A DNA stretch of 53,507 bases from the NCBI GenBank assembly GCA_905182375.1, contig CAJJBF010000011.1, positions 1 through 53,507 on the forward strand, written 5' to 3'. Positions within the stretch are counted from its first letter, which is position 1. Every line of letters starts with the position of its first letter. A program made the translations under genes and the position numbers. Below are positions 9,333 to 18,333 of the stretch, one piece after another. Under the pieces are notes generated by a model. The model was not told the origin of the DNA, ran no database searches, and saw nothing but the letters and a program-made list of their open reading frames with translations. Source of the DNA: Flammeovirgaceae bacterium UBA4465 (GTDB taxonomy: Bacteria; Bacteroidota; Bacteroidia; Cytophagales; Cyclobacteriaceae).

Positions 9333-10094
9333 ATGTTAAAAACTATACTCAAATATTCTGGTTATTGCCTGGCTTCAATCTTATTACTTGGCTGTTATGA
9401 TGCTCCGTATTTTCCTGAAGAGCCCGCTATTTCCTTCAATCAGATTGAGTTTGTAGAGGTTGATGGTGCTGCTGATAGTTTGATTTTGACTTTTAATTTT
9501 GAAGATGGGGATGGGGATTTAGGCCTTGCTATTGATGAAGTTTATCCACCTTATCACATTTTTAATTATGTTGTCGAGGAGGTTGATTCAGAATATTATT
9601 TGATAAGATATGGTCAATTGAATTTTAATGAACCCCTTATTTTGGCAACTTCCTATGACGGTGAAGTGATTTTATCAGGTAATTATGACTTTGATCAAAC
9701 ATTACCAGAATATGGTTGTTCAGACTATCTAGTTACCACTGATGTGGATACGGATGAAGCGGACACTTTTTTAATTAAAAAAAATATATTCAATAAAAAT
9801 ATTTATGTCAATTTTTACAAAAAAATAAGAGGAGCATATCAGTTAATTAATGATGATTTTAGTCAAGGGGGGTGTGTCGAATTTTTTAATTCACGGATTC
9901 CTATTTTTGATCAGGAAAATATTGGAAAATCATTGAAGGGAGATGTTTCTTTTGCGATGCTGTCTCAAGGATTTCAACAAACATTTCGAAACGATTCGAT
10001 AAAAATGAGTTTTTATATTTACGATCGAAATTTAAACAAAAGCAATATAGCTGAGACCCTAGACTTTGTGTTGATAAACATTACTAGAAATTAG
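9333..10094 (+). CDS. Hypothetical lipoprotein with DGDGDLGL motif
   Basis: A 253-residue exported protein. Residues 1-21 are a lipoprotein signal with lipobox LLLGC (Cys21), so it is probably anchored in a membrane facing the periplasm or outside. The mature N-terminus (YDAPYFPEEPAISFNQIEF) and the NFEDGDGDLGL segment at about residues 50-60 are typical of an uncharacterised Bacteroidota lipoprotein family; the acidic loop could bind calcium, which is inference. The rest is predicted beta-rich. It converges on the E1 fusion gene, whose stop lies one base away. No function can be assigned. Confidence 0.75.
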   Translation: MLKTILKYSGYCLASILLLGCYDAPYFPEEPAISFNQIEFVEVDGAADSLILTFNFEDGDGDLGLAIDEVYPPYHIFNYVVEEVDSEYYLIRYGQLNFNEPLILATSYDGEVILSGNYDFDQTLPEYGCSDYLVTTDVDTDEADTFLIKKNIFNKNIYVNFYKKIRGAYQLINDDFSQGGCVEFFNSRIPIFDQENIGKSLKGDVSFAMLSQGFQQTFRNDSIKMSFYIYDRNLNKSNIAETLDFVLINITRN

Positions 10095-10095
10095 C

Positions 10096-12495
10096 TTAAA
10101 GGTCAGGATACTTATTAGGATCTTTATCATTCATTATTTTATAAACTACGTCAGTAATTTCTTCGGCATTGGGTTTCGAGAAATAGTCACCGTCACTTCC
10201 GTAAGTAGGTCTATGATTTTTTGCAGTTAAAGTTTTAGGTGACACATCAAGCCATTGATAACCCTCGTCTCTCTCCAGTACTTGTTGCATCATGAAGGCC
10301 GAGGCACCTCCGGGGACATCTTCATCAAGAAATAAAACAGCATTGGTTTTTTGTAGCGACTTTACAATAGTCTTTGAAAGATCAAAAGGAAGTAGGGATT
10401 GAACATCAATTACTTCTATAAATATGCCTATTTCAGTGAGTTCTGCGGCGATCTCCAATGCGATTCGACACATAGAGCCATATGTCACTACCGTTAAGTC
10501 CTCTCCTTCTTGTAATATTTCAGGGATACCCAATGGGGTTTTTATTTCGAATAAATTCTCTGGAATTTTTTCTTTGAGGCGATAACCGTTGAGGGTTTCA
10601 ACGATAATTGCGGGATCATCTGAAGCCAGGAACGTATTATAAAATCCAACGGCTTGTGTCATATTTCTAGGCACCGCAACATGAATACCTCTTACGGCAT
10701 TCAAAATCATTCCCATAGGAGACCCAGAATGCCACATTCCTTCGAGCCGGTGTCCTCGCGTTCTTATAATGAGAGGTGCTTTTTGACCTCCTTTCGTACG
10801 GTGATGTGTGGTCGCCAGATCATCAGATAATATTTGGATAGAATACAGTAAATAGTCCAAGTATTGAATTTCTGCAATAGGTCTTAGGCCGCGCAAGGCC
10901 GCACCAATCCCTTTCCCTATGATCGCACTTTCCCGAATCCCCGTATCAATGACCCGCAGATCCCCGTATTTTTCTTGCATTCCTGCAAACCCTTGATTCA
11001 CATCTCCTATTTTACCTACATCTTCACCGAGCGCGATAATCAAGGGATTATTTGATAAGTGGTGATCAAAACAAAGATTGAGTATTTTCCTCCCATCTAC
11101 CCATTGGGCTTCGTTATCATACATAGGTTCGACCCCTTTAATATTTAAGGCGGAATCTTTAGATTCACTTGTCAAATGTGAACTGTAGTCCTGGTAATAT
11201 TTATCTTTTTTTGTTGCCAACCAATTTTTTAGGTCTTCTTTATTTACGTCTTCATACTTCGCTAAAGTCCGAATAATGGATGTACACGCTTTGACGATAT
11301 CTAATTTAAAAGGGGAAGTATTTTCCTTGAGGTCATTGTAAATATTGGTGAGTTCTATTTTATGCTGGGACGCATTGATCATTTTTCCAATCAGCGCTAA
11401 GGCTTGTTTTTGATCTGATTTAATTTCCTGAGAATAGTTGGCCGAAGCCGCATTGCGTGCGTTTTTAACAGCGATTTTCGCTTCTTTTTCAATTTCAGAA
11501 AGCATGGCTTCATCAGCGATTTTTTCGGCAAGTATCCATTCCCTCATCTTTAGGTTACAATCAAATTCACTTTCCCAATGTAAACGCTCTTGTGATTTAT
11601 AGCGTTCATGAGAACCTGAGGTGGAGTGTCCTTGGGGTTGAGTGAGCTCTGTGATATGGACCAAACAAGGCACATGGTTCTCTCGGGCAAGGGAAGTAGC
11701 TTTTTCAAAAGCAGCAGACATTTCTGGATAATTCCAACCTCGAGCAACTAAGATTTCAATACCATTGGTACCCTTCTCACGTTGAAAGCCCTTCATTACT
11801 TTTGAAATACTTTCTTTAATAGTATGAATGGTATTGGGCACGGAAATACCATATCCGTCATCCCAAACTGCCAATACCATGGGTATTTGCAGAATTCCTG
11901 CTGCATTCATGATTTCAAAAAAATGACCTTCAGAAGTCGACGCATTTCCTATGGTACCAAAGGCTACCTCGTCTCCATTATTTGAGAAGTGAGTAAAGGC
12001 ATCGAGGGCTTTGTTATTTCTGAATAATTTAGAAGCAAAAGCAAGACCCAGCAAGCGAGGCATTTGAGAGGCCGTGGGTGAGATATCAGAGCTTGAATTT
12101 ATTTGAGATGTTAAATTTTTCCATTGGCCTGAGGGATCGAGGGATCGAGTACCATAATGGCTGTTCATCATGCGTCCTCCAGAAGAGGGCTCATACTGTG
12201 TATCCGCATGAGCATAAAGTTGTGCAAAGAACTGTTCAGGTGTCAATAGGCCCAACGCCATCATTAAGGTTTGATCTCGATAATAACCCGATCGCCAATC
12301 TCCTTTTTTGAACATTTTAGAAAAAACTATTTGAGCAACTTCTTTACCATCACCAAATATGCCAAATTTGGCTTTCCCCATGAAGACTTCTTTTCTTCCG
12401 AGTAAACTAATCTCTCTGCTTTGAACAGCTAGATGATAATCTGTTAAGATTTTTTCTTTGGGAGAAATTATTGTTTTGTTTGGGTTTACACTCAT
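10096..12495 (-). CDS. Fused 2-oxoisovalerate dehydrogenase E1 (alpha + beta)
   Basis: One polypeptide of 799 residues joining the E1 alpha and beta subunits of a branched-chain 2-oxoacid dehydrogenase complex, which decarboxylates valine, leucine and isoleucine-derived 2-oxoacids with thiamine diphosphate. The alpha half (about 1-370) contains GYYRDQT, the ThDP-binding stretch GNASTSEGHFFE and VLAVWDDGYGISVP. The beta half (about 455-795) has ALGEDVGKIGDVNQG, RVIDTGIRESAIIG, AEIQYLDY and FLDEDVPGGASAFM. The fused form is common in Bacteroidota. I start at the ATG at 12495; a TTG 15 bases upstream is less likely. E2 and E3 are not nearby. Confidence 0.93.
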   Translation of the reverse strand: MSVNPNKTIISPKEKILTDYHLAVQSREISLLGRKEVFMGKAKFGIFGDGKEVAQIVFSKMFKKGDWRSGYYRDQTLMMALGLLTPEQFFAQLYAHADTQYEPSSGGRMMNSHYGTRSLDPSGQWKNLTSQINSSSDISPTASQMPRLLGLAFASKLFRNNKALDAFTHFSNNGDEVAFGTIGNASTSEGHFFEIMNAAGILQIPMVLAVWDDGYGISVPNTIHTIKESISKVMKGFQREKGTNGIEILVARGWNYPEMSAAFEKATSLARENHVPCLVHITELTQPQGHSTSGSHERYKSQERLHWESEFDCNLKMREWILAEKIADEAMLSEIEKEAKIAVKNARNAASANYSQEIKSDQKQALALIGKMINASQHKIELTNIYNDLKENTSPFKLDIVKACTSIIRTLAKYEDVNKEDLKNWLATKKDKYYQDYSSHLTSESKDSALNIKGVEPMYDNEAQWVDGRKILNLCFDHHLSNNPLIIALGEDVGKIGDVNQGFAGMQEKYGDLRVIDTGIRESAIIGKGIGAALRGLRPIAEIQYLDYLLYSIQILSDDLATTHHRTKGGQKAPLIIRTRGHRLEGMWHSGSPMGMILNAVRGIHVAVPRNMTQAVGFYNTFLASDDPAIIVETLNGYRLKEKIPENLFEIKTPLGIPEILQEGEDLTVVTYGSMCRIALEIAAELTEIGIFIEVIDVQSLLPFDLSKTIVKSLQKTNAVLFLDEDVPGGASAFMMQQVLERDEGYQWLDVSPKTLTAKNHRPTYGSDGDYFSKPNAEEITDVVYKIMNDKDPNKYPDL

Positions 12496-12553
12496 ATTAG
12501 CCTTGAGCAAAGGAGTACCTTTGATATGTGCGAAGATAATAAGAAATGACTAT

Positions 12554-12587
12554 ATCTGGATGATTAACGGTTAGCCAGATTTTTTTT
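12554..12587 (+). promoter_or_regulatory. Hairpin plus T-run in the E1/ald divergent region
   Basis: ATCTGG (12554-12559) pairs with CCAGAT (12575-12580) and is followed by a run of eight T ending at 12587. It has the form of a small intrinsic terminator on the plus strand, about 190 bases upstream of the ald start. It could end stray transcription or act as a leader attenuator for ald if transcription starts upstream. The loop is large (15 bases), so the structure is weak. Confidence 0.3.
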
Positions 12588-12778
12588 ATAAAAAAAACAT
12601 GGGCTTTAAACAAAATTAAAAATCAATTTAAATTAAGAAATCCATATAAAATAGATGTGAATTCTCATTCTCCATTTTGTTTATTCCTCCAAACAAAATA
12701 TATAAAAATCACTATTTTTTATTTTGAATTACCCACTTATATTTACCCTAAAATCGACATGTTTTAAATGGTGTAATC

Positions 12779-13891
12779 ATGATAATTGGGATTCCCTCCG
12801 AGATAAAAAATAATGAAAGCAGAGTGGCTTTGACTCCTAGTGGAGCGAAAGAATTAAGTAAAAAAGGGCATCAGGTTTATGTTCAGTCTGACGCAGGGGC
12901 AGGTAGTGGATTTTTGGATAAAGATTATCTTGATGCGGGAGCAAAAATACTTTCTCACCAGTCAGAAATTTATAAAATTGCTGAAATGATCATGAAGGTC
13001 AAGGAACCCATTGAATCAGAATATACTTTGATTCAAAAAGGACAATTGGTCTTTACCTATTTTCATTTTGCCTCATCAAAGCCATTGACTGATGCAATGA
13101 TGGTAAACCGATCAGTTTGTCTCTCTTATGAAACGGTAGAGAGAGCGGATAAGTCCTTGCCCTTACTCATTCCCATGTCAGAAGTGGCGGGAAGAATGTC
13201 TATACAAGAGGGCGCCAAATATTTGGAAAAGCCATTTAAAGGTAAAGGGATCCTTTTGGGAGGAGTCCCAGGTGTTCCTCCTGCCAAAGTCCTGATTTTG
13301 GGAGGAGGTATTGTGGGAATGAATGCGGCCAAGATGGCGGCGGGTATGGGTGCAGATGTCACCATTATGGATGTGAACTTATCTCGCTTAAGATATCTAG
13401 ATGAGATAATGCCCGCCAATGTCAATACATGCATGAGTAGTGACTATAATATACGAAATTTAATTGGGGCATGTGATCTCATCGTGGGTAGTGTACTGAT
13501 TCCAGGAGCTAAAGCACCTTATCTCATTACAAAGGATATGCTCAAGGATATGCAACCGGGAACGGTATTGGTTGATGTAGCGGTTGATCAAGGAGGATGT
13601 ATAGCCACTTGTAAGCCAACCACCCATGAAGATCCAACCTATATCATTGATGATGTTGTACATTATTGCGTAGCCAATATGCCCGGAGCGGTACCTTATA
13701 CTTCTACTTTAGCTTTGACCAACGCAACCTTACCCTATGCTCTATTACTGGCTGATTTGGGATGGAAGAAAGGTTGTAATTCAAATGAGGAATTAAGACG
13801 GGGTCTAAACATCATTGATGGAAAAATTGTTTATCCCGGAGTGGCAGATGCTTTTGGTTATGAACTGAGCGCTTTAGATCTATTTCTCTAA
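12779..13891 (+). CDS. ald: Alanine dehydrogenase
   Basis: NAD-dependent L-alanine dehydrogenase, interconverting alanine with pyruvate and ammonium. The 370 residues match the family length. Substrate- and catalysis-related residues sit at their usual numbers: Arg15 in ESRVALTP, Lys75 in VKEP and His96 in YFHFAS. The Rossmann domain begins at about residue 168 with VLILGGGIVGMNAAKMA, and DVAVDQGGC carries the conserved Asp near 270. The C-terminus is intact. Its 3' end converges on the HsdR-N-like gene. With the E1 fusion and serine ammonia-lyase elsewhere in the window it fits amino-acid catabolism. Confidence 0.97.
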   Translation: MIIGIPSEIKNNESRVALTPSGAKELSKKGHQVYVQSDAGAGSGFLDKDYLDAGAKILSHQSEIYKIAEMIMKVKEPIESEYTLIQKGQLVFTYFHFASSKPLTDAMMVNRSVCLSYETVERADKSLPLLIPMSEVAGRMSIQEGAKYLEKPFKGKGILLGGVPGVPPAKVLILGGGIVGMNAAKMAAGMGADVTIMDVNLSRLRYLDEIMPANVNTCMSSDYNIRNLIGACDLIVGSVLIPGAKAPYLITKDMLKDMQPGTVLVDVAVDQGGCIATCKPTTHEDPTYIIDDVVHYCVANMPGAVPYTSTLALTNATLPYALLLADLGWKKGCNSNEELRRGLNIIDGKIVYPGVADAFGYELSALDLFL

Positions 13892-13927
13892 CAAAAATGC
13901 GGAAATTCAGACAGTTGTTCATAAGTG

Positions 13928-14344
13928 CTACCATGTATTTTTTTTCCATACATAATGTTTCATTCCATTCGTAATGGCCAGATACTGGGCATCTAATGCA
14001 GCGTTGTAGCCGCTGATCTGTTGGAGGGTAGCCGCTGATAGCTTGATAGTTGGGGCCTTACATTCAACCAAAAGATAGATGGCACCTTTTCGGTCGTATA
14101 TGTGAATGTCGGTCCTTCTCTGTTGTTGTAAATACTGGTGGCCTTTTTCAATGTTGATTAAGGCTTTAGGGTAATCAAGATTTTGTGTGAGTAAATGCAA
14201 AAAATGCTGGCGTACCCATTCCTCTGGAGTAAGCATAAGCTCTTTTTTACGGATTTCATCCTTAATGTAGGCCACATCATCTCGCCAAAGAAGTGTTGGG
14301 TTTATTTCCGGGAGATTAAGTTTAGGAAGTTTGAGATTTTTCAT
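13928..14344 (-). CDS. HsdR N-terminal-like (type I restriction enzyme R protein N-domain) protein, probable C-terminal frameshift
   Basis: A small stand-alone protein with the PD-(D/E)XK-like fold of the type I restriction R-subunit N-terminus. It contains TPEEWVRQHFLHLL, RRTDIHIYD and LLVECKAP, where the Asp and the Glu-Cys-Lys form the nuclease-like core. No helicase or HsdM/HsdS partner is present, so it is not a restriction system by itself. I start at MKNLKLPKL (ATG 14344), which overlaps the MFS gene by 23 bases. The frame ends at residue 138 just after a run of eight A on the coding strand (13938-13945). Removing one base extends it as IHGSTYEQLSEFPHFC to a stop at 13888, a better family ending, so an indel is likely. 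Confidence 0.8.
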   Translation of the reverse strand: MKNLKLPKLNLPEINPTLLWRDDVAYIKDEIRKKELMLTPEEWVRQHFLHLLTQNLDYPKALINIEKGHQYLQQQRRTDIHIYDRKGAIYLLVECKAPTIKLSAATLQQISGYNAALDAQYLAITNGMKHYVWKKNTW

Positions 14345-15620
14345 TTGGCATTTTAACAAAAACAAGGAAAGCCAATCCAATGATAAAAAACAACCCTAAG
14401 GCTAAGGTACTGTTTCTCATACTTCCTGTAATTTGTTCGACCAGACCGTAAGTAAAGGTGCCTAATACGACACTGACATAAAAGGTGACGTCATAAAACG
14501 AGAAATAAGAAGTGTGATCTTCAGAGTGAGTGGATGGAATGAGCTTTGAGAACGTCGCCCTTGATAAGGATTGGATACCGCCCATGACCAAACCAACCGA
14601 CGCGGTAATGATGTAAAATTCATTTACTGTAGTAATGGTATATCCATAAAGACAGATACCTATCCAAATTAAAATCATGCTGATGAGTGAAAATATGTTA
14701 CCCTTATATTCAGAAAGTCGAGCAAAGAGGGTAGCACCTAAAATAGCTATGAATTGAATGATGATGATCGCTGGGATAAGTTGGGCTGCACTAAGGGCAA
14801 GCTCCTTGGTGCCAAATAATACTGCCAAGAGCATAATGGCCTGAACCCCCATATTATAGAAAAAATATGCGATTAAATAAATTTTCATGTTTTTTAAGTC
14901 TTTCAAATTCCAAAAAACCTTTTTCAGTTCGCGGTATCCATTACGAAAAATGTCTCGATGTATTTTTCGATGAGAATGATTATTAGGCAGCCATTTAAAA
15001 GGAATTTGGGCGAATCCAATCCACCAAATACCTACTAAAATAAAGACAAAGCGCGTAGCTTTCCCAACATCTGTAAATCCAAATAACTCATATTTTTGAG
15101 TAATTAAAATACTTATTAAAAGCAGGACAACACTTCCCGCGTAACCATAGGAATAACCTTTGGCACTGATCCGATCAGTCATGTTTTTTGGGGCTATTTC
15201 AGGAAGATAAGCATCATAAAAAACCAATCCAGAACTATATCCAATAGAGGCCAATACCACACAAAAGATGCCCCATTCAAGGACATTCTCATCTGTAAAA
15301 AGAACCAATCCGATACAGGAAAAGGCACCTAAATAGGTGAAAATTTTTAAATATTTTTTTTTATTACCTGTATAATCTGCAATGCCTGATAATATGGGGA
15401 GTAACAAGGCTGAAATTAAATATGATAGTGAAATCGCATAACTATACAGCACAGAATTAACCATTTCAAATCCAAAAAAGTCAACTTTATCTTCGTTATT
15501 TACACTCGTAATCGCCGTATAATAGATCGGGAAAATCGCTGTATTGATCACAAGATTGTATACCGAATTTGCGAGATCGTAAGTGCACCAAGCTCGGATG
15601 ACACCATTTATTTTTTTCAT
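14322..15620 (-). CDS. MFS transporter, UMF1/Atg22-like
   Basis: A 432-residue membrane protein with about 12 hydrophobic segments, of the UMF1 (Atg22-like) branch of the major facilitator superfamily. The N-terminal RAWCTYDLANSVYNLVI is the hallmark (W-x-x-Y-D-x-A-N), followed by FPIYYTAI and SGIADYTGNKKK, the loop 2-3 MFS motif. The later GGIQSLSRATFSKLIP and SYFSFYDVTFYVSVVLG segments are also typical. Substrate is unknown; some relatives export amino acids or sugars. It overlaps the downstream HsdR-N-like gene by 23 bases, suggesting co-transcription. Confidence 0.9.
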   Translation of the reverse strand: MKKINGVIRAWCTYDLANSVYNLVINTAIFPIYYTAITSVNNEDKVDFFGFEMVNSVLYSYAISLSYLISALLLPILSGIADYTGNKKKYLKIFTYLGAFSCIGLVLFTDENVLEWGIFCVVLASIGYSSGLVFYDAYLPEIAPKNMTDRISAKGYSYGYAGSVVLLLISILITQKYELFGFTDVGKATRFVFILVGIWWIGFAQIPFKWLPNNHSHRKIHRDIFRNGYRELKKVFWNLKDLKNMKIYLIAYFFYNMGVQAIMLLAVLFGTKELALSAAQLIPAIIIIQFIAILGATLFARLSEYKGNIFSLISMILIWIGICLYGYTITTVNEFYIITASVGLVMGGIQSLSRATFSKLIPSTHSEDHTSYFSFYDVTFYVSVVLGTFTYGLVEQITGSMRNSTLALGLFFIIGLAFLVFVKMPNEKSQTS

Positions 15621-15767
15621 GTTGCCACTAATTTAACCAATTATGGTTTATTGCAAGCCATTAAGAGGAGGTCTAGTCCTAACTATTTTACAGAACTTAC
15701 ATAAGAAGGTTATTTGAATAGACTCTTAACAGTAGGAACAGAATCACAAAGCAATCCTTTGTCGAGG

Positions 15768-16612
15768 TTAAATGACTTTCGATGTTTTGATCTTGTGGAT
15801 CATCCAGTCAATCCATTCTTTTATGACTTCTTTTTGTTCCAAGTCATTGTGCGCTTCATGAAAAACACCCTCCCATAATTTCCATTTGATATAATCTGGG
15901 TTGTCAAGGGCCAACTTCATGGTAGCTTTGTAATCAATGATGGCATCTGACTGACCATGAAAAACAAAACCACTTAATTTAATTTCACTTTGATGTTCCA
16001 CAAGGTATGATGCGCCAAAGTTAATAGCAGCAAACAAACCCGCGGAGATTTTAAAATTAACCAAAGGATCATTTTCGTATAGCCTTGAGACCTCTGGGAT
16101 CTTTGCTCAGATGTAAACTGTTGAGCCCGTTGGACTGTCTAATTTTTGGCCCAATGTCGCGCCATTAGTTTACCTAATTGTTCTTTCCAGCGAGGGGGTG
16201 TAAAGGCCAATTTAATCCAAGGAGCAGAAACTATGAAGCCCGATAACTCCTTGGATTTATCTCTTATTACATAATTAAGCACGAGATTTCCTCCCATACT
16301 ATGGCCGAAAAGAAACAAAGGTAAATACAGATGTTCAGCTCGAACTATTTTTAAAAATTCTTCAATGTCATTAATTAGACTCATCAAATCAGGCGCATGA
16401 CCTTTTAAGCCTCCTGATTTCCCATGGCCTCGAAGATCCACACCATAGACATTGAATTTTGAATCATTTAGTGACTGCATCACGTGTCGGTATCTACCGA
16501 TATGCTCGCCAAAGCCATGAATAATACAAACCACACCTATAGGTTGGTGGACCGTCATGGACTCGACATATAAGTTGATACCGTCGCGTGTTGATACCTT
16601 CAAGGGTTCCAT
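15768..16612 (-). pseudogene. Alpha/beta hydrolase (monoacylglycerol lipase-like), two frameshifts
   Basis: A serine hydrolase of the monoacylglycerol-lipase/S33 family. The N-terminal part (ATG 16612) shows the oxyanion region CIIHGFGEHIGRYRHV, DLRGHGKSGG and the nucleophile elbow FGHSMGGN. The C-terminal part contains FHGQSDAIIDY (Asp) and EGVFHEAHND (His). The frame is lost at about 16142-16152 (one extra base in GGCCAAAAA of the coding strand) and again at about 16096-16098 (extra C in GATCCCAG). Correcting both gives an uninterrupted protein of about 280 residues with NGLNSLHLSKDPEVSRLYENDP bridging the parts. With all catalytic residues kept, sequence error or very recent damage is likelier than old decay. 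Confidence 0.85.
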
Positions 16613-16693
16613 CTTTGTTATTTTTTAATCAAAAGAGATGATTGTTCGATAGGACTTTCATGGGAGGAATAAAATTTTATTAATTTTTAGCAA

Positions 16694-17126
16694 TTAATCT
16701 GTAATCACCACTTTATCCATCGTGTCACCTTCCTTAATCATATCAATGACGGTTAAACCTTCAATCACTTTCGCCAAAGACAGCGTGGTTTCCGTCGAGC
16801 CAAGGAGTGGCGATGGTGGTGAGGAAAAATTGTGAGCCACCTGTGTTTTTTCCAGCGTTAGCCATCGAGAAGACTCCAGGCTTGCTGTGCTTGAGGTTCA
16901 ATGCTGAAGCTTCGCAATCAATGGCATATCCCGGTCCTCCTGCGCCAGTGCCGTCTGGACATCCACCCTGAATGACGAAATTAGGAATGACACGATGAAA
17001 AGTAAGGCCATCATAGAACCCTTTTTCAGCTAGATCGATAAAATTCTGTACCGTTTTTGGTGCATCTTGCTTGTAAAACTCAATTTTCATAATACCCTTT
17101 TGGGTATGAATTTCTGCTTTTTTCAT
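16694..17126 (-). pseudogene. Cyclophilin-type peptidyl-prolyl isomerase, single frameshift
   Basis: A cytoplasmic cyclophilin that isomerises Xaa-Pro bonds. As assembled the first frame gives 121 residues: [29 protein letters not shown] and GGSQFFLTT, i.e. almost the whole active site including Arg and the Gln-Phe-Phe motif. It then stops soon after HAVFGE. One surplus G at 16772 (coding-strand GGC-G-AAAG) is responsible; without it the chain reads [19 protein letters not shown] and ends VVITD at 16694, a normal 143-residue cyclophilin. No signal peptide. The inserted base is not in a homopolymer. Confidence 0.88.
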
Positions 17127-17182
17127 ATTATTTAATTTACACTGATTATTTCTCTAATGATGATTAAAAAATCATTTTATTT

Positions 17183-17191
17183 GCAAAAATA
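17183..17191 (-). promoter_or_regulatory. Candidate -7 element for the cyclophilin gene
   Basis: On the minus strand TATTTTTGC matches the Bacteroidota -7 consensus TAnnTTTG and lies about 57 bases upstream of the cyclophilin ATG, a normal leader length. No clear -33 TTTG is present. Motif match only. Confidence 0.3.
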
Positions 17192-17205
17192 ACATTAAAA
17201 ACACC

Positions 17206-18168
17206 ATGGAAAGAATTAGTTGTTTTATGATTTGTCTTTGGGCCCTATTTTTTAAAACTCTTGGCCAGATAGATGAAAATAAGGTTACCCGTTTTGTTTT
17301 AAGTTATTCAAAAACTCATGACTTGAGCACGGAGGCCGTAAGATCGATCTTAGACTGTGCGCAGTATATCCCAGAAATTATTGAACGTATCAGCCGACCA
17401 GCAGAGGACATTTCTTGGAAACGGTATAGAAAGATATTTCTTACCAACGAAAGAATAACGAAGGGTGTAAATTTTTGGAATGATCATGAAAGCACCTTGA
17501 GTGCGGTTAGTAAGGATACGGGCGTCGAAATCGAATATTTGATTGCCATTCTAGGGGTTGAAACCTATTATGGTGAGAAAAAAGGAGCCTATAAGGTATT
17601 GGATGCTTTGTATACCTTGGCTTTCGCATATCCCAAGAGAGCGAATTTTTTTACCAAAGAATTGGGTGAGTTCATTACCTTGTCTATTACGCAAAATTTA
17701 GATTTATACAATGCCGAAGGTTCCTATGCAGGAGCCATTGGGTATTGTCAATTCATGCCGAGTAGCTACCGGGCCTATGCCAAAAGTTTTGATGGATCTA
17801 AAGACTGTGACTTGGTCAATAATGTAGACGATGCGATAGCGAGTGCTGCAAATTATTTAAAGATGCACAAATGGAAAAAGGGTCAAAGAGTTGCTATTCC
17901 GGTGAATAAAATTAATGAAGATATTAGCTCAAGTCACCTATACACCAAGCCTAAAAATACCATTGAGTATTATAGAGCTAAGGGCTATCAAGTAGAGGGC
18001 CAAATTCAGACAGACTTGGTTTCACTCATCGAACTGGATAATGAGATTTCAAAAGAATATTGGATGGGCTTCCATAATTTTTATGTGATTACTCGCTACA
18101 ATCACAGCCCACTTTACGCCATGGCGGTACATCAACTGGCGCAAGCAATTCGTACATTAAGGAATTGA
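17206..18168 (+). CDS. Lytic murein transglycosylase, MltB family
   Basis: A 320-residue exported enzyme that cleaves the glycan strands of peptidoglycan to form 1,6-anhydro-muramyl ends. Residues 1-21 form a signal peptide ending LGQ. The catalytic Glu119 lies in ILGVETYYGEKKG, followed by AYPKRANFF and the substrate-groove segment GSYAGAIGYCQFMPSSYRAYA, all diagnostic of the MltB/SltB1 group. NHSPLYAMAVHQLA is the usual C-terminal motif. The gene is intact and stands alone between the divergent cyclophilin gene and the DUF1080 gene. Confidence 0.94.
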   Translation: MERISCFMICLWALFFKTLGQIDENKVTRFVLSYSKTHDLSTEAVRSILDCAQYIPEIIERISRPAEDISWKRYRKIFLTNERITKGVNFWNDHESTLSAVSKDTGVEIEYLIAILGVETYYGEKKGAYKVLDALYTLAFAYPKRANFFTKELGEFITLSITQNLDLYNAEGSYAGAIGYCQFMPSSYRAYAKSFDGSKDCDLVNNVDDAIASAANYLKMHKWKKGQRVAIPVNKINEDISSSHLYTKPKNTIEYYRAKGYQVEGQIQTDLVSLIELDNEISKEYWMGFHNFYVITRYNHSPLYAMAVHQLAQAIRTLRN

Positions 18169-18333
18169 CTTTTTGATCCATGATCCATGAGATCGACCAA
18201 TGAGGACTACCTACTTTATCAAACTCTTGCTGAATCAATAAACAGAAATAACGAACAATAATTAAGGTTAATATTTGAATAGGCAATATTTTTTGCTGAT
18301 CTTTCTATTACCATTCAAATATCTTTATTATTT

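Noticed and set aside
13928..14344. A type I restriction system
   Set aside because: Only the N-terminal HsdR-like domain exists as a free-standing protein; no helicase, methylase or specificity subunit is near.
18187..18261. Short plus-strand frame MRSTNEDYLL of 24 codons between MltB and DUF1080 genes
   Set aside because: No signal peptide, no ribosome-binding site and no recognisable motif; length is expected by chance.
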